Positions 43,120 through 54,942 of a stretch of 64,000 bases of DNA are shown piece by piece. Below the pieces are notes generated by a model, which saw only the letters and a program-made list of their open reading frames with translations, ran no database searches and was not told the DNA's origin. Numbering within the stretch: position 1 is the first letter of the stretch; each line of letters begins with the position of its first letter. The stretch spans positions 378,549,633 through 378,613,632 of the forward strand of contig NC_053039.3 in assembly GCF_002575655.3 (NCBI RefSeq), given 5' to 3'. This DNA comes from Aegilops tauschii subsp. strangulata (taxonomy: Eukaryota; Streptophyta; Magnoliopsida; Poales; Poaceae). Both the position numbers and the translations under genes were made by a program.

Positions 43120-43602
43120 TACTACATATAATATATAGAACATTGATTATAATTTGGGCTAATGTGTGGCTTTTGCAGCTCAGGGCTAAATACTTGTCAT
43201 AATGTAGGGGGCGGGGCACTATAGTTTGTGTGATAAACACGGTGTACGTATGGAACATGGTTTAGATTATGAATATATAGTTAGTACATCAAATGTACTA
43301 TTATTTGGAATCAACATCAAGTGTATTCAAAACATTGAATTCGAGTTCATATAGTACACATAGTTCATATCTATCTCTATAGTAATCATGTAGTGTGTTG
43401 TTAAGGTAATACACGAATGATGGTTGAAGTTGGCAACAATCATGATTGTAGATTCTTATTGAAATAGAGAAACGGATTTAAATCAGTTCGAATTGCAGCG
43501 GTAGTATAGACATTTGGAATGCACTAAAATGTTGGCATGAGTAGGTTACATGCATTATACAGCCAGCGAAAAAATTTAATTGGACATAAAATGGATCCAT
43601 AC
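43120..43602. other. AT-rich spacer, nothing recognised
   Basis: No gene or element terminus seen between the Helitron and the Stowaway MITE. Confidence 0.4.
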
Positions 43603-43842
43603 TCCCTCCTTCCATCTATAGAGGGCCTAATGCGTTTTTTAAGACCGCCTTTGACTATTGACAAGATTAATAGTACATGATATGCACAATGTGAAAATTA
43701 TATCATTGAAAGCTCCTTTCACACACGAATTTAACGGTGTGCTTTGTGTAAGTTGCATGTCATATATTATTGCTCTGATATTTGGTTGGTCAAATTTAGC
43801 CTCGAAAAATGCATTAGACCCTATATAGATGGAAGGAGGGAG
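43603..43842. mobile_element. Stowaway MITE, 240 bp, complete
   Basis: Starts CTCCCTCCTTCCATCTATAG and ends CTATATAGATGGAAGGAGGGAG; about 32-bp inverted repeats with two mismatches. The TA target duplication is at 43,601-43,602 and 43,843-43,844. A Tc1/mariner-type non-autonomous element. Confidence 0.9.
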
Positions 43843-43979
43843 TAGCTTTGAATAGCATTTGTATAGTAAAACGGGACAAGACTCTCTCTTTGTGTGGTGT
43901 GAATAGTTTTTATTTTTCCCTTTTTCGTTGAGGGAAGTGCGAATTGATTTGGTACGTACAAGTACAACATTACATGTTA

Positions 43980-44232
43980 GGCTTGTCCCTAAAATTCAAC
44001 CCGTGCCTTGTTATATCACGAAAATTCAGATATCGTGCTCCCAAAACTGGCGCCTTCACAACCCGCGCCTTGTTATCCTGAAATTACAACGAGCGTGAAA
44101 ACTCCCTCCAGCTGCCAAATCCCGACACGCGAAATCCCCCTTCTAACCCTGAGCTGAAAGGGCCGCTAGTTCAAATCGGTGGAGGTACTTTTGTAACACA
44201 ACCTACATTTTGGACAAGCGCGTCCCTAAGTC
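43980..44232 (+). promoter_or_regulatory. Promoter-like region of CACTA copy B gene
   Basis: Contains a repeated CGTGCCTTGTTAT / CGCGCCTTGTTAT pair (about 44,001 and 44,064) and GGTACTTTTGTAACAC resembling the GTAACTTC modules of copy A. It lies just before the GC-rich leader. Regulatory role is inference; no clear TATA box chosen. Confidence 0.35.
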
Positions 44233-45450
44233 ATGGTTCCCCCCTCCCATCGCTTCCTTTTCGCCATTCGAAATCTGGTCGTCATAACCTCTCCGCTCCA
44301 GCTGCGAAACCCCACCCTCCTCCGTCCGCCACCTCACCGCTGCCCAGCCGGAGCCTCTTCCCCGACGACATCATCCACCGCAATAGCTCGACGTCTCTCA
44401 TCCGCCTCTCCGGATGAGGATCCGTCGTCCATCCCGTCGTCCCGCCGGTTCAGCCGCCCCGTCCTCCACGTCCAAGGAGCTGCTCCGACGATCGCCTCGT
44501 CTATGACGGCTGCTCCATCCCCACAGCGCCGCCTTAACCTGCTCCACCGGAACCGCAACATCCTCACCGACTCCTCGGACGAAGCTGAGGCCTACTCGGC
44601 GCCACCAAAGAGGTTGTACACTCATCGCATCGCACCTTCTCCTTAACTCGACCTCCCGACGCCGACGGTGCTCCATCCCGCACCCCCATGGAGCGGCTAC
44701 CTCGAAGCCGGCGCCGCGGGCGACATCTCCACAGCGGCTCTCCCCAGTGCGAGGCCCCTTCGGCGGCGGCGTCCATACTAGCCGGATCTGCTGCTGCTGC
44801 TCCGGCTGTCGCTCGGTCGCTCGCGCTGCTGCTGCTCCGGCTCTCGCTCGCGCTGCTACTGCTGCTGCCCGGGCTCTCCCTCACTTGCGCTGCTACAGTT
44901 GCTCCGGCTCTCGCTCGCTCTCTCGCGCCGCTGCTCTCCCCCTCGCTCGTGCTGCTGCTCTGCTCTGATTTAGCTACACTTCAGTCGATTGAATCGACTT
45001 TTGGGTCAGTCGATTTTCAGGGGGTGGTGGGTCTCGCCGGAGTTAAGGAAGAACCACCCGCAGCGGGGAGGGGGGCTCACCGGAGAGGTACCCCACTATC
45101 TATCTTAGGGTTCTGGGTGGGGTGCTGCTCGCTAGCGGTGGGGGCGCGATGGTGGGGCGGTGGTGTGGGGATCGCCGGAGAAAAAGCTTGGCGCGAGGGG
45201 GGGCTAGAGGGCTGGCCGGGGCAGCGGCGGACCGACGGTGGGGAGTTGTTTCGGGGCGGCGAGGCGGTAGCGGACCGGCGGTGGGGAGTTGTTTCGGGGC
45301 GGCGAGGCGGCGGCAGACCGGCGGTGGGGAGTTGTTTCGGGGTAGCGAGGCGGTGAGGCGGCGCGGGGTTCGGCCGGTGGTGGCTAGCGGCTCAGGGGGG
45401 TGCAGGTTGAAGATGAACTGCAGGCCCTCCCTAAACTATCCCATGTGAAG
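44233..45450 (+). other. GC-rich leader of CACTA copy B gene, with exon-like frame
   Basis: The plus frame 44,233-44,646 starts MVPPSHRFLFAIRN, is rich in proline, serine and arginine, and ends near NILTDSSDEAEAYSAPPKR. That module recurs in decayed form at about 45,845-45,875 and 46,520-46,550 (SADEPEEY). Further sequence to 45,450 is CTG/CTCG-rich low complexity. It may be the untranslated or N-terminal part of the TNPA-like gene. No domain is recognised. Confidence 0.35.
45229..45358 (+). repeat. 43-bp GC-rich minisatellite, three units
   Basis: Units start at about 45,229, 45,272 and 45,315; each contains GACCGGCGGTGGGGAGTTGT and GGGGCGGCGAGGCGG with a few changes. Since 43 is not a multiple of three, the repeat changes frame each time, which argues against coding use. 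Confidence 0.85.
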
Positions 45451-46934
45451 TGCCTCTCTGCTACCATTGCGTTCAGTTTAGACAGTAACATTCAGATTCC
45501 ACAGTAAATTTCAGGTTCGACAGTTAAGTTCAAAGTCAACAGTTTTTACCTCATCTGTTGTAGTCAGGTGGTTTTTGGTGATGTAAATTTTACATCTATC
45601 ACTTTTTGGTAATGCATTTTACATCATCTATTGGAGATGCTATTAGAATCCCACTTGAGATTAACGATGTCTGTCTTGTGGTGCTTCAGCCCTGACGTCT
45701 TACGGCTCACCGGAGCTGCTCCAAGGACGGAACGATCCATCACAACAGAGCAGTGCCCTGGACGCCATCTACAGATTCCTCAGATCTTCCTCCACACCTC
45801 CAACGGCCACCTCTGCCTCAACTTCTTCAGCGACCAACCCAATGATGTTGAGGTCGACACGGCTACAGCAAAGAGGTTGTACACTTGTCGCAACACTTAT
45901 TACTCTACATTCATGTCGATCCATTAGGGCTATTGTGGTTCAACGGAAAAACATAGCAATAGGAAATTTTCCTATGGCACTCTACTATTCAATTATTCAT
46001 GCTTTTGTTGAAAGGAATGGAGCAAAACATCCACCTGGACCCACTTTTCAAAGTCCTATGCATGAAAACAAGACCAAGTGCATTAGTGGCAGAATAACAT
46101 TCTAACTGTACACGCTTTCATATGGTTTCACTTTATTTTGGCCATGTTTCTTTGCATTCCTTTGCTCCTCCTTTTCCTGTGAACCAAACACCCAGGTTGA
46201 AAGAAATCATGTGTTCACAAATGCTCTATTTCCCATGTGCATTAATATCCTATTCCGATGTTTTTCCTCCTATCCCTGCGTTTTTAGAATCATGCAAGCC
46301 AAATGAGCCCTTATAGAATTACTTCAGTTACAGGTAGGCGTCGAAGAAAACTTTGTGTGGTTTGTCCTGCTCCTGCCGCGACGTCGTCCACCACACCTGA
46401 GCTGCTCCATCGACGGAAGCATCCACCAAACCAGACATCACGACTCCTGACCGTCTTTCGCCGCCTCAGATCTCCTTCCCTGCCGCCGGCACCCACCGCA
46501 ACAGCATCACCATCATCGACTCAGCAGATGAACCTGAGGAGTACACGGGTCCACAAGAGAGGCCGCACTCTTTTGTTTCTGCTTATGTTATGCATTGCTT
46601 AATATTACCTGCTACTTTATTGTCCTATTCACCTCTTAGACTCCAAGTCAGGTCCAAATTGATGTTCAAGCTTGAGTTCTAAATTAGTTGTGGGGCACAT
46701 ATCGAGGCAGCAATGAATAGTATCTCTCTCTAATATCTGGTTCACCTAGGGTATGCCTATGTTGTTCATCTTGGGTGGGAAACAAATAGTAAAGCAATCA
46801 TCATCTGTTTTTTATTAAATTAAAGCAATCATCAGCCTGCTATCATTATTTTTGGATCCATCCACTGGTTGTTACCATTACTCTAGATTTCTGCATGCTC
46901 TCCTTACATAATCTCACTATATTTTTTTGTATGC
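45451..46934 (+). other. CACTA copy B intron-like region with two exon-like blocks
   Basis: Two blocks resemble the leader exon: about 45,690-45,880 (GAAPRTERS..., VEVDTATAKRLY) and about 46,330-46,570 (CCTGAGCTGCTCCATCGACG, then SADEPEEYTG). The rest is AT-rich intron-like sequence. They look like duplicates of one ancestral exon and are not joined by an obvious frame. Confidence 0.4.
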
Positions 46935-49900
46935 ATGTCAGATATTGTACACAGTCATGCTGAACATGTAGAGAAAAAGAGAAGAGTTTTGCGCGGCAAT
47001 ACAATGTCATGCAGACATCGCTCCATGGTGGGTTCAATGGCAAACCCTCCCCCCTCTCCAGATTGTAATCCAGAGGAAGATATCTGTTCTGAGGCGGATT
47101 CAGACGCAGCTGACCACTCCTATTTACCCCCAAGGTGTTTGCTCTAACTTGGCATGATGATGTTAGTCATATCATGCATATGTTGCCTTGCAGTGCCTAC
47201 TTTCGACATCATATATGTCATCTGCTTAGTTTCGACATGTTCTGTAATGCCACCTGTTTAGTTTCAATATCATATATGGGAATTATGCAGTCTCATGTAT
47301 TTTAGCCAGCCATAATATATGTGAAATGTGCAATGCCATCCGGTTTAACCAGGCATCATATATTTGAATGATATCTAGCCCATCCTTTTCTTCATTAAAT
47401 TTCCATTTGTTGACAATGTTTGTACATTAAACTACTCTTCTTGTGAATCAGCCATTTGAGTGGGTGATGGAAAAATCTGGAGTGAAAACAAGGCCTTCAG
47501 AGCAGACAGTGCTACCTGTCGAAGCAGATCTCTTGCTAGGTCCCGATAGCTCCTCAGAGATGGATTCAGAGACAGATGACCAGTCCTATTCCCCCACCGA
47601 GGTGTATGCTCTAACTTGGCACGGTTCTACTGCTCATATCATGCATATGGTGTCTTGCATTGCATAGTTTAGACATCATATACACAATATTCAACACCAT
47701 GTTCTTAGTTCAGACATCATATATGCGAATGCCCTCCTCTTAGCATATAAATCACATATGTGAATTAAATCATGCGATCCTGGTTACTTAGATAACATGT
47801 ATGTGAATTATGTCATGTGATCCTGTTTAGTTAGTCATCATTTCTTTGAATTATGTTATATTATGCTATCCAGTTTAGATAAACATCATATATGTGAAAT
47901 TATGTCATGCTATCCGTTTTAGTTAAACAATATACATGTCAATTATTTAATGCCCTCTTTTTTCCACACTATCTATTGCATCTGTCTCTCATACAATGTG
48001 TGTACATTCAATTATGTTTCCTGTTTATCAGCCATTTGAATTGGAGCGGGTGATGGCAGTATCTAGCGGAGTAAAAACACGGTCAGTGCTACCTCTTGGT
48101 GGAGATAGCACCCTAGTTGTACATGCACGAGAACCAGCCCTACCACACATAACCCAGACTCTCGTAGATTTTACCCCTACTGCGATGGACAGAGAACCAG
48201 CTTCACCCAACCTAACCCCAACCCCAGCAGATAGCAACCCAGTTCCTGTTGACATAGCACCATCTCCACCACAGAGCTCCCAAACAAGAGCAGTTAGTAA
48301 GGCAGCTCCCGTGTCCAAAGCGCTAGTACTACCACGGCGAACCCCAACTCCACCAGTTAGTACACCTATTCCTGTGGAGGAAGCACAACCAACCATTCAT
48401 AGTTTAACATCTATCGCATTTGATGTTGTTAAATCCTATGTGTGTTTCTTCCCATCATGGAAATATTATACTGAAGATGAAGGAAAATGCCAGTTGCAGG
48501 TGTTTGTCCAGGAGTTATGTGTAAGTAATGTTATTCATGGCAATTACTTTGCTTTGTCCCATACATTCTACCTCCATGATGGTTATAATACAGCAAATTT
48601 TCCCATTTTTCTCTATAGAGAAGGACCGATTTGGAAATTCAGGATGAGGTAACCTGTGCTAATACCTCTGCTATCTTCAAGAATGCTTGGTGGTAGTATC
48701 GGAATTACCTGAAGAAAACGTACTTCACTGGCAAAGAAACTCATCAAATTCCCTTACGTTCTCCTGAGACACATTTACTGGACAATGACTGGGAACGCCT
48801 TGTTCTTTACTGGTGTCGAACCAAGAATGTGGTAAGGTCTATGAGCTCATTTTATTTTAAGTACTATATGCTTGCGTCTTACTGTACTCTGTTCATGTAG
48901 AACAAGTGCTTAAACCTGAAGAACAACTATTCTCATTTAAGATTCCATTGCTATCGTGCATACTGCTTTGCTCTTGTATCACTGTATTTACTCATACAAA
49001 CTTATTTTTAAATTTAACTATCCAATGGAAACTCCAATGGCACAACAGGTATGTTTATGCATGTTTCTTTAACAGGTTTGCTCTTATAAATAGCTCTGTT
49101 GATTTCAATTTCAATTGTGTATACAGTTGACTTCTCATATCATCCACATTACTAGTATCATAACAGGGCCAATAGTGTTGTTGTACATGTAGACCCGTGG
49201 TACCCATCTAAAATCTTGTTGTGCCGTTTAGTTTCCCACGCTTTGTATTCTTTCAGTGCTGCTTTCTCTTGAACTGGTATGATTTGAACCATGTCTCTAT
49301 TTTGATTTGGCAAGACAATGCAGTGACCATAGGACATAGATATATGTTTGTTTGATGCTTTTATAATGTACTACTTGGCAATAGAAGACTTGGTAGTTTA
49401 ATCTTGTCCACCTTACTAATGAACTGGTTCACCGAAATGAGTTTCATATACTAGTACATGCTAAACCTGTTATGTGTCTGCTTGTTTCTTCTTTTAGAAT
49501 GCCGACAGAATATTGGGGAAGAGTGCCTTATTAAGCAATGATAAAGGAAGTAATGCAGATAAGGTTCAGGATCGTGAGACATCCTTGTTGGTCTCCAACA
49601 AAGCTGATAAAACAGCTAAGGAAAACTATCTTGAAGACAGTGAGGCAACCCCAAAGTCCTGTCTTGGTTTACTGTTCGAGTTACTGGCCACTACCGCTTG
49701 CACAAGCTATTCAAACTCACTGTCTGAATCCGTTCGGTTTCTTGAGTCTCAACTACAAGCTGAAAGACATCGATCAGCTGTGCTGCGACAAGAAGCGGAA
49801 GGACTGTGGAAGTCCCTGGAGCATTCAGATGCATACTTTCTGGTGCAACAGCAAGCGTTGGAGGATTTTAGTGCCAAACAGGACAAAGCTAATAAGCTAG

Positions 49901-49947
49901 CTAAGCTTATTGCCAACATGGTGGATACCCAGGATAATGTTTCTTGA
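46935..49947 (+). CDS. TNPA-like / plant transposase (PF03004-like) gene of CACTA copy B
   Basis: Exon-like blocks with AG/GT borders: 46,941-47,132 (DIVHSHAEHVEKKRR), 47,452-47,601 (PFEWVMEKSGVKTRPSEQ), 48,033-48,520 (PFELERVMAVSSGVKTRS, a TP-rich linker, then SYVCFFPSWKYYTEDEGKCQ), 48,620-48,832 (AIFKNAWW, a TAG, then YRNYLKKTYFTGK and DNDWERLVLYWC), 48,901-48,991 (NKCLNLKNNYSHLRFHCYR) and 49,498-49,947 (ESVRFLESQLQAERHRS, coiled coil, stop 49,947). The LKK.YF...W..L..YW pattern resembles the Ptta/En/Spm plant transposase domain PF03004; such proteins bind element ends. A TAG at about 48,694 breaks the key domain, so it is probably inactive. The first two blocks are related to the third. 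The true start is unknown. Confidence 0.5.
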
Positions 49948-51459
49948 GCTCTTCTGAAGTTGTTTCAGTTATGGACTTGTTTTGCTGTTGCGTTTATTTG
50001 CATTGGTGGCCAATTTTCACGGCCAGTGTATGTAATATGTTGCTTTGTTCCCTATATTTGCACTGGTGGCAAACTTTGATCCCCAGTGGATGTAATATGT
50101 GTAATAGCTGTAATAGGCTAGCGTTAGTTGCTTGCTTATTTATTTCCTTATTGTCTTGTTTAGTTGTTTGCTTGTAGTCACTGCAGTTCTTTTTTCGCAT
50201 TTTTTAGTGGCCACAATAACCTAGTTTTGGTAACTAGGCCACAATAATCATGGCAACACACGGATTGTTGTAACCATGGGCCTCCTGCGAACCATAGGAT
50301 CCGTGGGCCTTCTACGGGCCGTAGGATCCATGGGCCTTTTACGGGTTGTAGGATCCATGGACTTTCTACGGGCCGTATGATCCATGGGCCTTCTACGGGC
50401 CGTAGGATCCATGGGCCTTCTACGTGGCGTATAATCATTTCGCCAAACATGGGTCGTACTATTCATGGACCATAACGGGCCGTTAATATGCCATATTTGA
50501 TAACGCTATGAAAACAGCCCAACGGGTTAACGGGCCACAAACGGGCCGAATGTAACCACGGGTTCTATTTGGCCCACAAACGGAACAGGCCAGTAACGGA
50601 CCGTATCTAACTGAATTCTAGAAATGAGCCCAAGAATAAATGGGCCCTTAGAAGGCCGAAAGTTAACACGGGCTGGAAACGGCCGATGGAATAATGGGTC
50701 GTTAATGGGTATAAAGCAATACACTATTCATTATGGGCCAGTTTCATCTCTGGCCTTTAACGGGCCGAGAGTTACAAAGGGCCTCATATGGGCCGAAAGA
50801 CATCATGGGCCATACATGGGCCGGAAGTTATAACGGGCTGGAATCATATTTGACGGCCCAGATGAAGCTACTGGGCTTAATTTCGATAGGCCGTAACGGG
50901 CAGGTAGTAAGTGGACCGTAAATGGGCTATATACAAACAGGCCGTTAACAGGCTTCCGTGGGTCGGCCCGTTACCATTTGACCAAGTCAAACGGGCCGGC
51001 CTTTTCACCGGAATGGGCCACTGTTGGGCCATGCCACGTGTCGACGTATCATAGGCGCCTCCTGTCCAATGAGTGGATGACATCTGTCCGAACGTTGAGC
51101 CAACACGTGTTTCCTCCGGCCAATGAGAATTTACACGTGGAAAATCACCATTGGTCCGGGCTGTTAACGGGTTATCGGATCCAAAACCGAACCCGATAGC
51201 TTAACGGCGTCCCGTTACGGTGGATGCCACGTGTCGGTCACCCTTGACAAAAGCACTTCTATGACGCGTGATTTATCGTCATGGAAATGGACACTTCCGT
51301 GATGATAATTTTGGTAATGTCATGGAACACTTCTACGACAGCACAAGTATGACTATCTTAATTCTGTCATAAATTTGTCATGGATGTACATGCATGACAG
51401 AAAACGTGACCTACTGTGACAAACACGTATCATCACGGAAGTGTATTTTTTTTGTAGTG
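49948..51459 (+). repeat. CACTA copy B 3' UTR, subterminal repeats and right terminus
   Basis: The 3' UTR (to about 50,200) contains a duplicated TTGCA(C/T)TGGTGGC...CCAGTG(G/T)ATGTAATATG segment found once in copy A. Five 27-bp units follow (about 50,289-50,423) of the form GGGCCGTAGGATCCATGGGCC plus CTTCTAC. Dispersed GGGCC motifs, CACGTGTCG motifs and the TTTTTGTAGTG end at 51,459 complete it. Confidence 0.75.
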
Positions 51460-52018
51460 CGCTTAGTGATAAAGTAAAGCAATTATAGGGCGATTGCATT
51501 TCATACAATAAAGCGACAACCATAAGGCTCCTGCCAGTTGCCGATAACTGTTATAAAACATGATCATCTCATACAATAATTTATATATCATCACGTCTTG
51601 ACCATATCACATCACAACATGCCCTGCAAAAACAAGTTAGACGTCCTCTACTTGTTGTTGCAAATTTTACGTGGCTGCTACGGGCTTAGCAAGAACCGTT
51701 CTTACCTACACATCAAAAACCACAACGATTTTTCGTCAAGTGTGTTGTTTTAACCTTCAACAAGGACCGGGCGTAGTCACACTTGATTCAACTAAAGTTG
51801 GAGAAACAGACACCCACTAGCCACCTGTGTGCGAAGCACGGCGGTAGAACCAGTCTCATGAACGCGGTCATGTAATGTCGGTCTGAGCCGATTCATCCAA
51901 CAATACCGCCGAATCAAAGTATGACATGCTGGTAAGCAGTATGACTATTATCGCCCACAACTCTTTGTGTTCTACTCGTGCATATAACATCTACGCATAG
52001 ACCTGGCTCGGATGCCAC
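51460..52018 (-). mobile_element. Leader of an Angela/BARE1-type copia element, cut at 51,460
   Basis: Read on the minus strand from 52,018: GTGGCATCCGAGCCAGG, a primer-binding-site-like sequence of the initiator-tRNA type, then about 540 bases of untranslated leader ending ...TATCACTAAGCG at the CACTA right end. Gag, which should come next, is absent from the window. Confidence 0.75.
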
Positions 52019-53737
52019 TATTGGGGAACGTAGTATTTCAAAAAAATTCATGCGATCACGCAAGATCTATCTAGGAGAAGCATAGCAACGAGCGGGGAGA
52101 GTGTGTCCACATACCCTCGTAGACCGAAAGCGGAAGCGTTTAGTAACGCGGTTGATGTAGTCGAACGTCTTCGTGATCCAACCGATCAAGTACCGAATGC
52201 ACGGCACCTCCGCGATCTGCACACGTTCAGCTCGATGACGTCCCACGAACTCTAGATCTAGCTGAGCTCGAGGGAGAGTTCGTCAGCACGACGGCGTGTT
52301 GACGGTGATGATGAAGTTACCGACGCAGGGCTTCGCCTAAGCACTACGACAATATGACCGAGGTGGAAATCTGTGGAGGGGGGCACGGCACACGGCTAAG
52401 AAATCAACTTGTGGGTCTATGGGGTGTCCCCCTCTCCCGTATATAAAGGAGTGGAGGAGGGTGCCGGCCGGCCTCATAGGGCGCGCCCCAAGGGGGGAAT
52501 CCTACTCCTACTAGGAGTAGGTTCTCCCCTTTCCTAGTCCAACTTGGAGGGGAAGGAAGGGGAAGAGGGAGAGAATAAAAGGGGGGCCGACCCCCCTCCC
52601 AATTCGGATTGGGCTTGGGGGGCGCGCCCCTTCACTTGGCCGCCTCCTCCTCTCTTCCACTATGGCCCATGAAGGCCCATTAACCCCCCGGGGGTTCCGG
52701 TAACCCCCCGGTACTCCGGAAAATGCCCGAACCTATCTGAAACCTTTCCGGTGTCCAAACATAGCCTTCCAATATATCAATCTTCATGTCTCGACCATTT
52801 CTAGACTCCTCGTCATGTCCGTGATCACATCCGGGACTCCAAACTACCTTCGGTACATCAAAACACATAAACTCATAATACCGATCGTCATCGAACGTTA
52901 AGCGTGCGGACCCTACGGGTTCAAGAACTATGTAGACATGGCCGAGACTCGTCTCTGGTCAATAACCAATAGCGGAACCTGGATGCTCATATTGGTTCCT
53001 ACATATTCTACGCAGATCTTTATTGGTCAAACCACATAACAACATACATTGTTCCCTTTGTCATCGGTATGTTACTTGCCTGAGATTCGATCATCGGTAT
53101 CATCATACCTAGTTCAATCTCGTTACCGGCAAGTCTCTTTAATCGTTCTGTAATGCATCATCTCGCAACTAAATCATTAGTCACATTGTTTGCAAGGCTT
53201 ATAGTGATGTGTAGTACTGAGTGGGCCCAGAGATACCTCTCCGACAATCGGAGTGACAAATCCTAATCTCGATCTATGCCAACTCAACAAACACCATCGG
53301 AGACACCTGTAGAGCATCTTTATAATCACCCAGTACATTGTGACGTTTGATAGCACACTAAGTGTTCCTCTGGTATTCGGGAGTTCCATAATCTCATAGT
53401 CATAAGAACATGTATAAGTCATGAAGAAAGCAATAGCAATAAACTAAACGATCATAGTGCTAAGCTAACAGATGGGTCAAGTCAATCACATCATTCTCTA
53501 ATGATGTGATCCCGTTCATCAAATGACAACTCATGTCTATGGCTAGGAAACTTAACTATCTTTGATTAACGAGCTAGTCAAGTAGAGGCACACTAGTGAC
53601 ACTCTGTTTGTCTATGTATTCACACATGTACTAAGTTTTTGGTTAATACAATTCTAGCATGAATAATAAACATTTATCATGATATAAGGAAATATAAATA
53701 ATAACTTTATTACTGCCTCTAGGGCATATTTCCTTCA
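52019..53737 (-). repeat. 5' LTR of Angela/BARE1-type copia element
   Basis: 1,719 bp. On the minus strand it begins TGAAGGAAATATGCCCTAG and ends CGTTCCCCAATA (usual CAACA altered). Its length and start are those of BARE1/WIS/Angela LTRs. The end next to 52,018 is followed by a primer-binding site, so this is the 5' LTR of a minus-strand element. It inserted directly before CTGAT in the copia pol fragment at 53,738; the partner duplication is missing along with the rest of the element. The LTR contains a GC-rich leader with GGGGCGCGCCCC-type palindromes. Confidence 0.88.
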
Positions 53738-54942
53738 CTGATGACTTATTGGATATAATACATATCGATGTATGCGGTCCGATGAGTGTTGAAGCACGCG
53801 GCGGGTATCATTATTTTATGACCTTCACAGATGATTTGAGTAGGTATGGGTATATCTACTTGATGAAACACAAGTCTGAAACATTTGAAAAGTTCAAAGA
53901 ACTTCAGAGTGAAGTGGAGAATCATCGTAACAAGAAAAAAAAGTTTCTACGATCTGATCACGGAGGCAAATATTTGAATTACGAGTTTGCCTTTCATTTA
54001 AAACAATGTGGAATTGTTTCACAACTGACGCCACCTGTAACACCACAACGTAATGGTGTGTCCGAACGTCGTAACCGTGCTTTATTAGATATGGTGTGAT
54101 CTATGATGTCTCTTACCGATTTACTACTATCATTTTGGGGTTATGCATTAGAGAGAGCTGCATTCACGTTAAATAGGGCACCGTCTAAATCCGTTGAGAC
54201 GACACCGTATGAACTATGGTTTGGCAATAAACCTAAGCTATTGTTTCTTAAAGTTTGGGGATGCGACGCTTATGTCAAAAGGCTTCAGCCTAATAAGCTC
54301 GAACCTAAATCGGAGAAGTGCGTCTTCATAGGATACCTAAGGAAACTATTGGTACACCTTCTACCACAGATCCGAAGGCAAGATCTTTGTTGCTAAGTTT
54401 GGATCCTTTCTAGAGAAGGAATTTCTCTCGAAAGAAGTGAGTGTGAGGAAGGTAGAACTTGATGAGGTAATTGTACCGTCTCTCGAATTGGAAAGTAGTC
54501 ACAGAAAAACCGTTCCCATGATGCCTACACCAACTAGAAAGGAAGCTAATGATGATGATCATGAAACTTCAGATCAAGTTGCTACTGAACCTCGTAGGTC
54601 AACCAGAACAAGATCCGCACCAGAGTGGTACGGTAATCCTGTCCTGGAAGTCATGTCATCAGACCAAGGCGAACCTATGAACTATGAAGAAGCTATGATG
54701 AGCCCAGATTCTGACAGATGGCTTGAGGCCATGAAATCTGATATAGGATCCATGTATGAGAACAAAGTGTGGACTTTGGTGGATTTTCCCGATGATCGGC
54801 AAGACATAGAGAATAAATGGATCTTCAAGAAGAAGACCAACGCTGATGGTAATGTTACTGTCTACAAAGCTCGACTTGTCGCAAAAGATTTTCGACAAGT
54901 TCAAGGGGTTGACTAAGATGGGACTTTCTCACCCATAGCGAT
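53738..54942 (+). pseudogene. Copia (Angela-type) pol fragment: integrase core to start of RT
   Basis: Integrase core: IHIDVCGPM (first D), FLRSDHGGKYL (second D), NGVSERRNRALLDMV (E), then the FWGYALERAAFTLNRAPSK and VWGCDAYVKR region typical of copia integrase. RVT_2 begins at RWLEAMKSDI with WIFKKKTNADG and KARLVAKDFRQ. Integrase before RT defines copia. The zinc finger is cut off by the LTR at 53,737 and the RT is cut by F2 at 54,943. A TGA (about 54,098), a frameshift (about 54,335) and a TAA (about 54,914) disable it. Sequence style matches BARE1/Angela, the same group as the adjacent, oppositely oriented LTR. Confidence 0.9.

Larger units (their letters stand above)
43900..51459 (+). 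mobile_element. CACTA (En/Spm) transposon copy B, non-autonomous, left end not found
   Basis: The right end at 51,459 reads GTGTATTTTTTTTGTAGTG and its last ~450 bases are nearly identical to those of copy A. Contents: promoter-like and GC-rich leader (43,980-45,450), TNPA-like spliced gene (to 49,947), 3' UTR, and GGGCC-rich subterminal repeats (50,260-51,000). No TNP2 transposase is visible. I found no CACTACA left terminus; the left limit given is approximate. The right end abuts the leader of an Angela-type element, so the pair marks an insertion or a rearranged junction. Confidence 0.75.

Noticed and set aside
44688..45448. 222- and 108-residue leucine/arginine/glycine-rich proteins
   Set aside because: Low-complexity CTG/CTCG sequence and a 43-bp minisatellite that shifts frame in each unit; more likely leader sequence of the CACTA gene.
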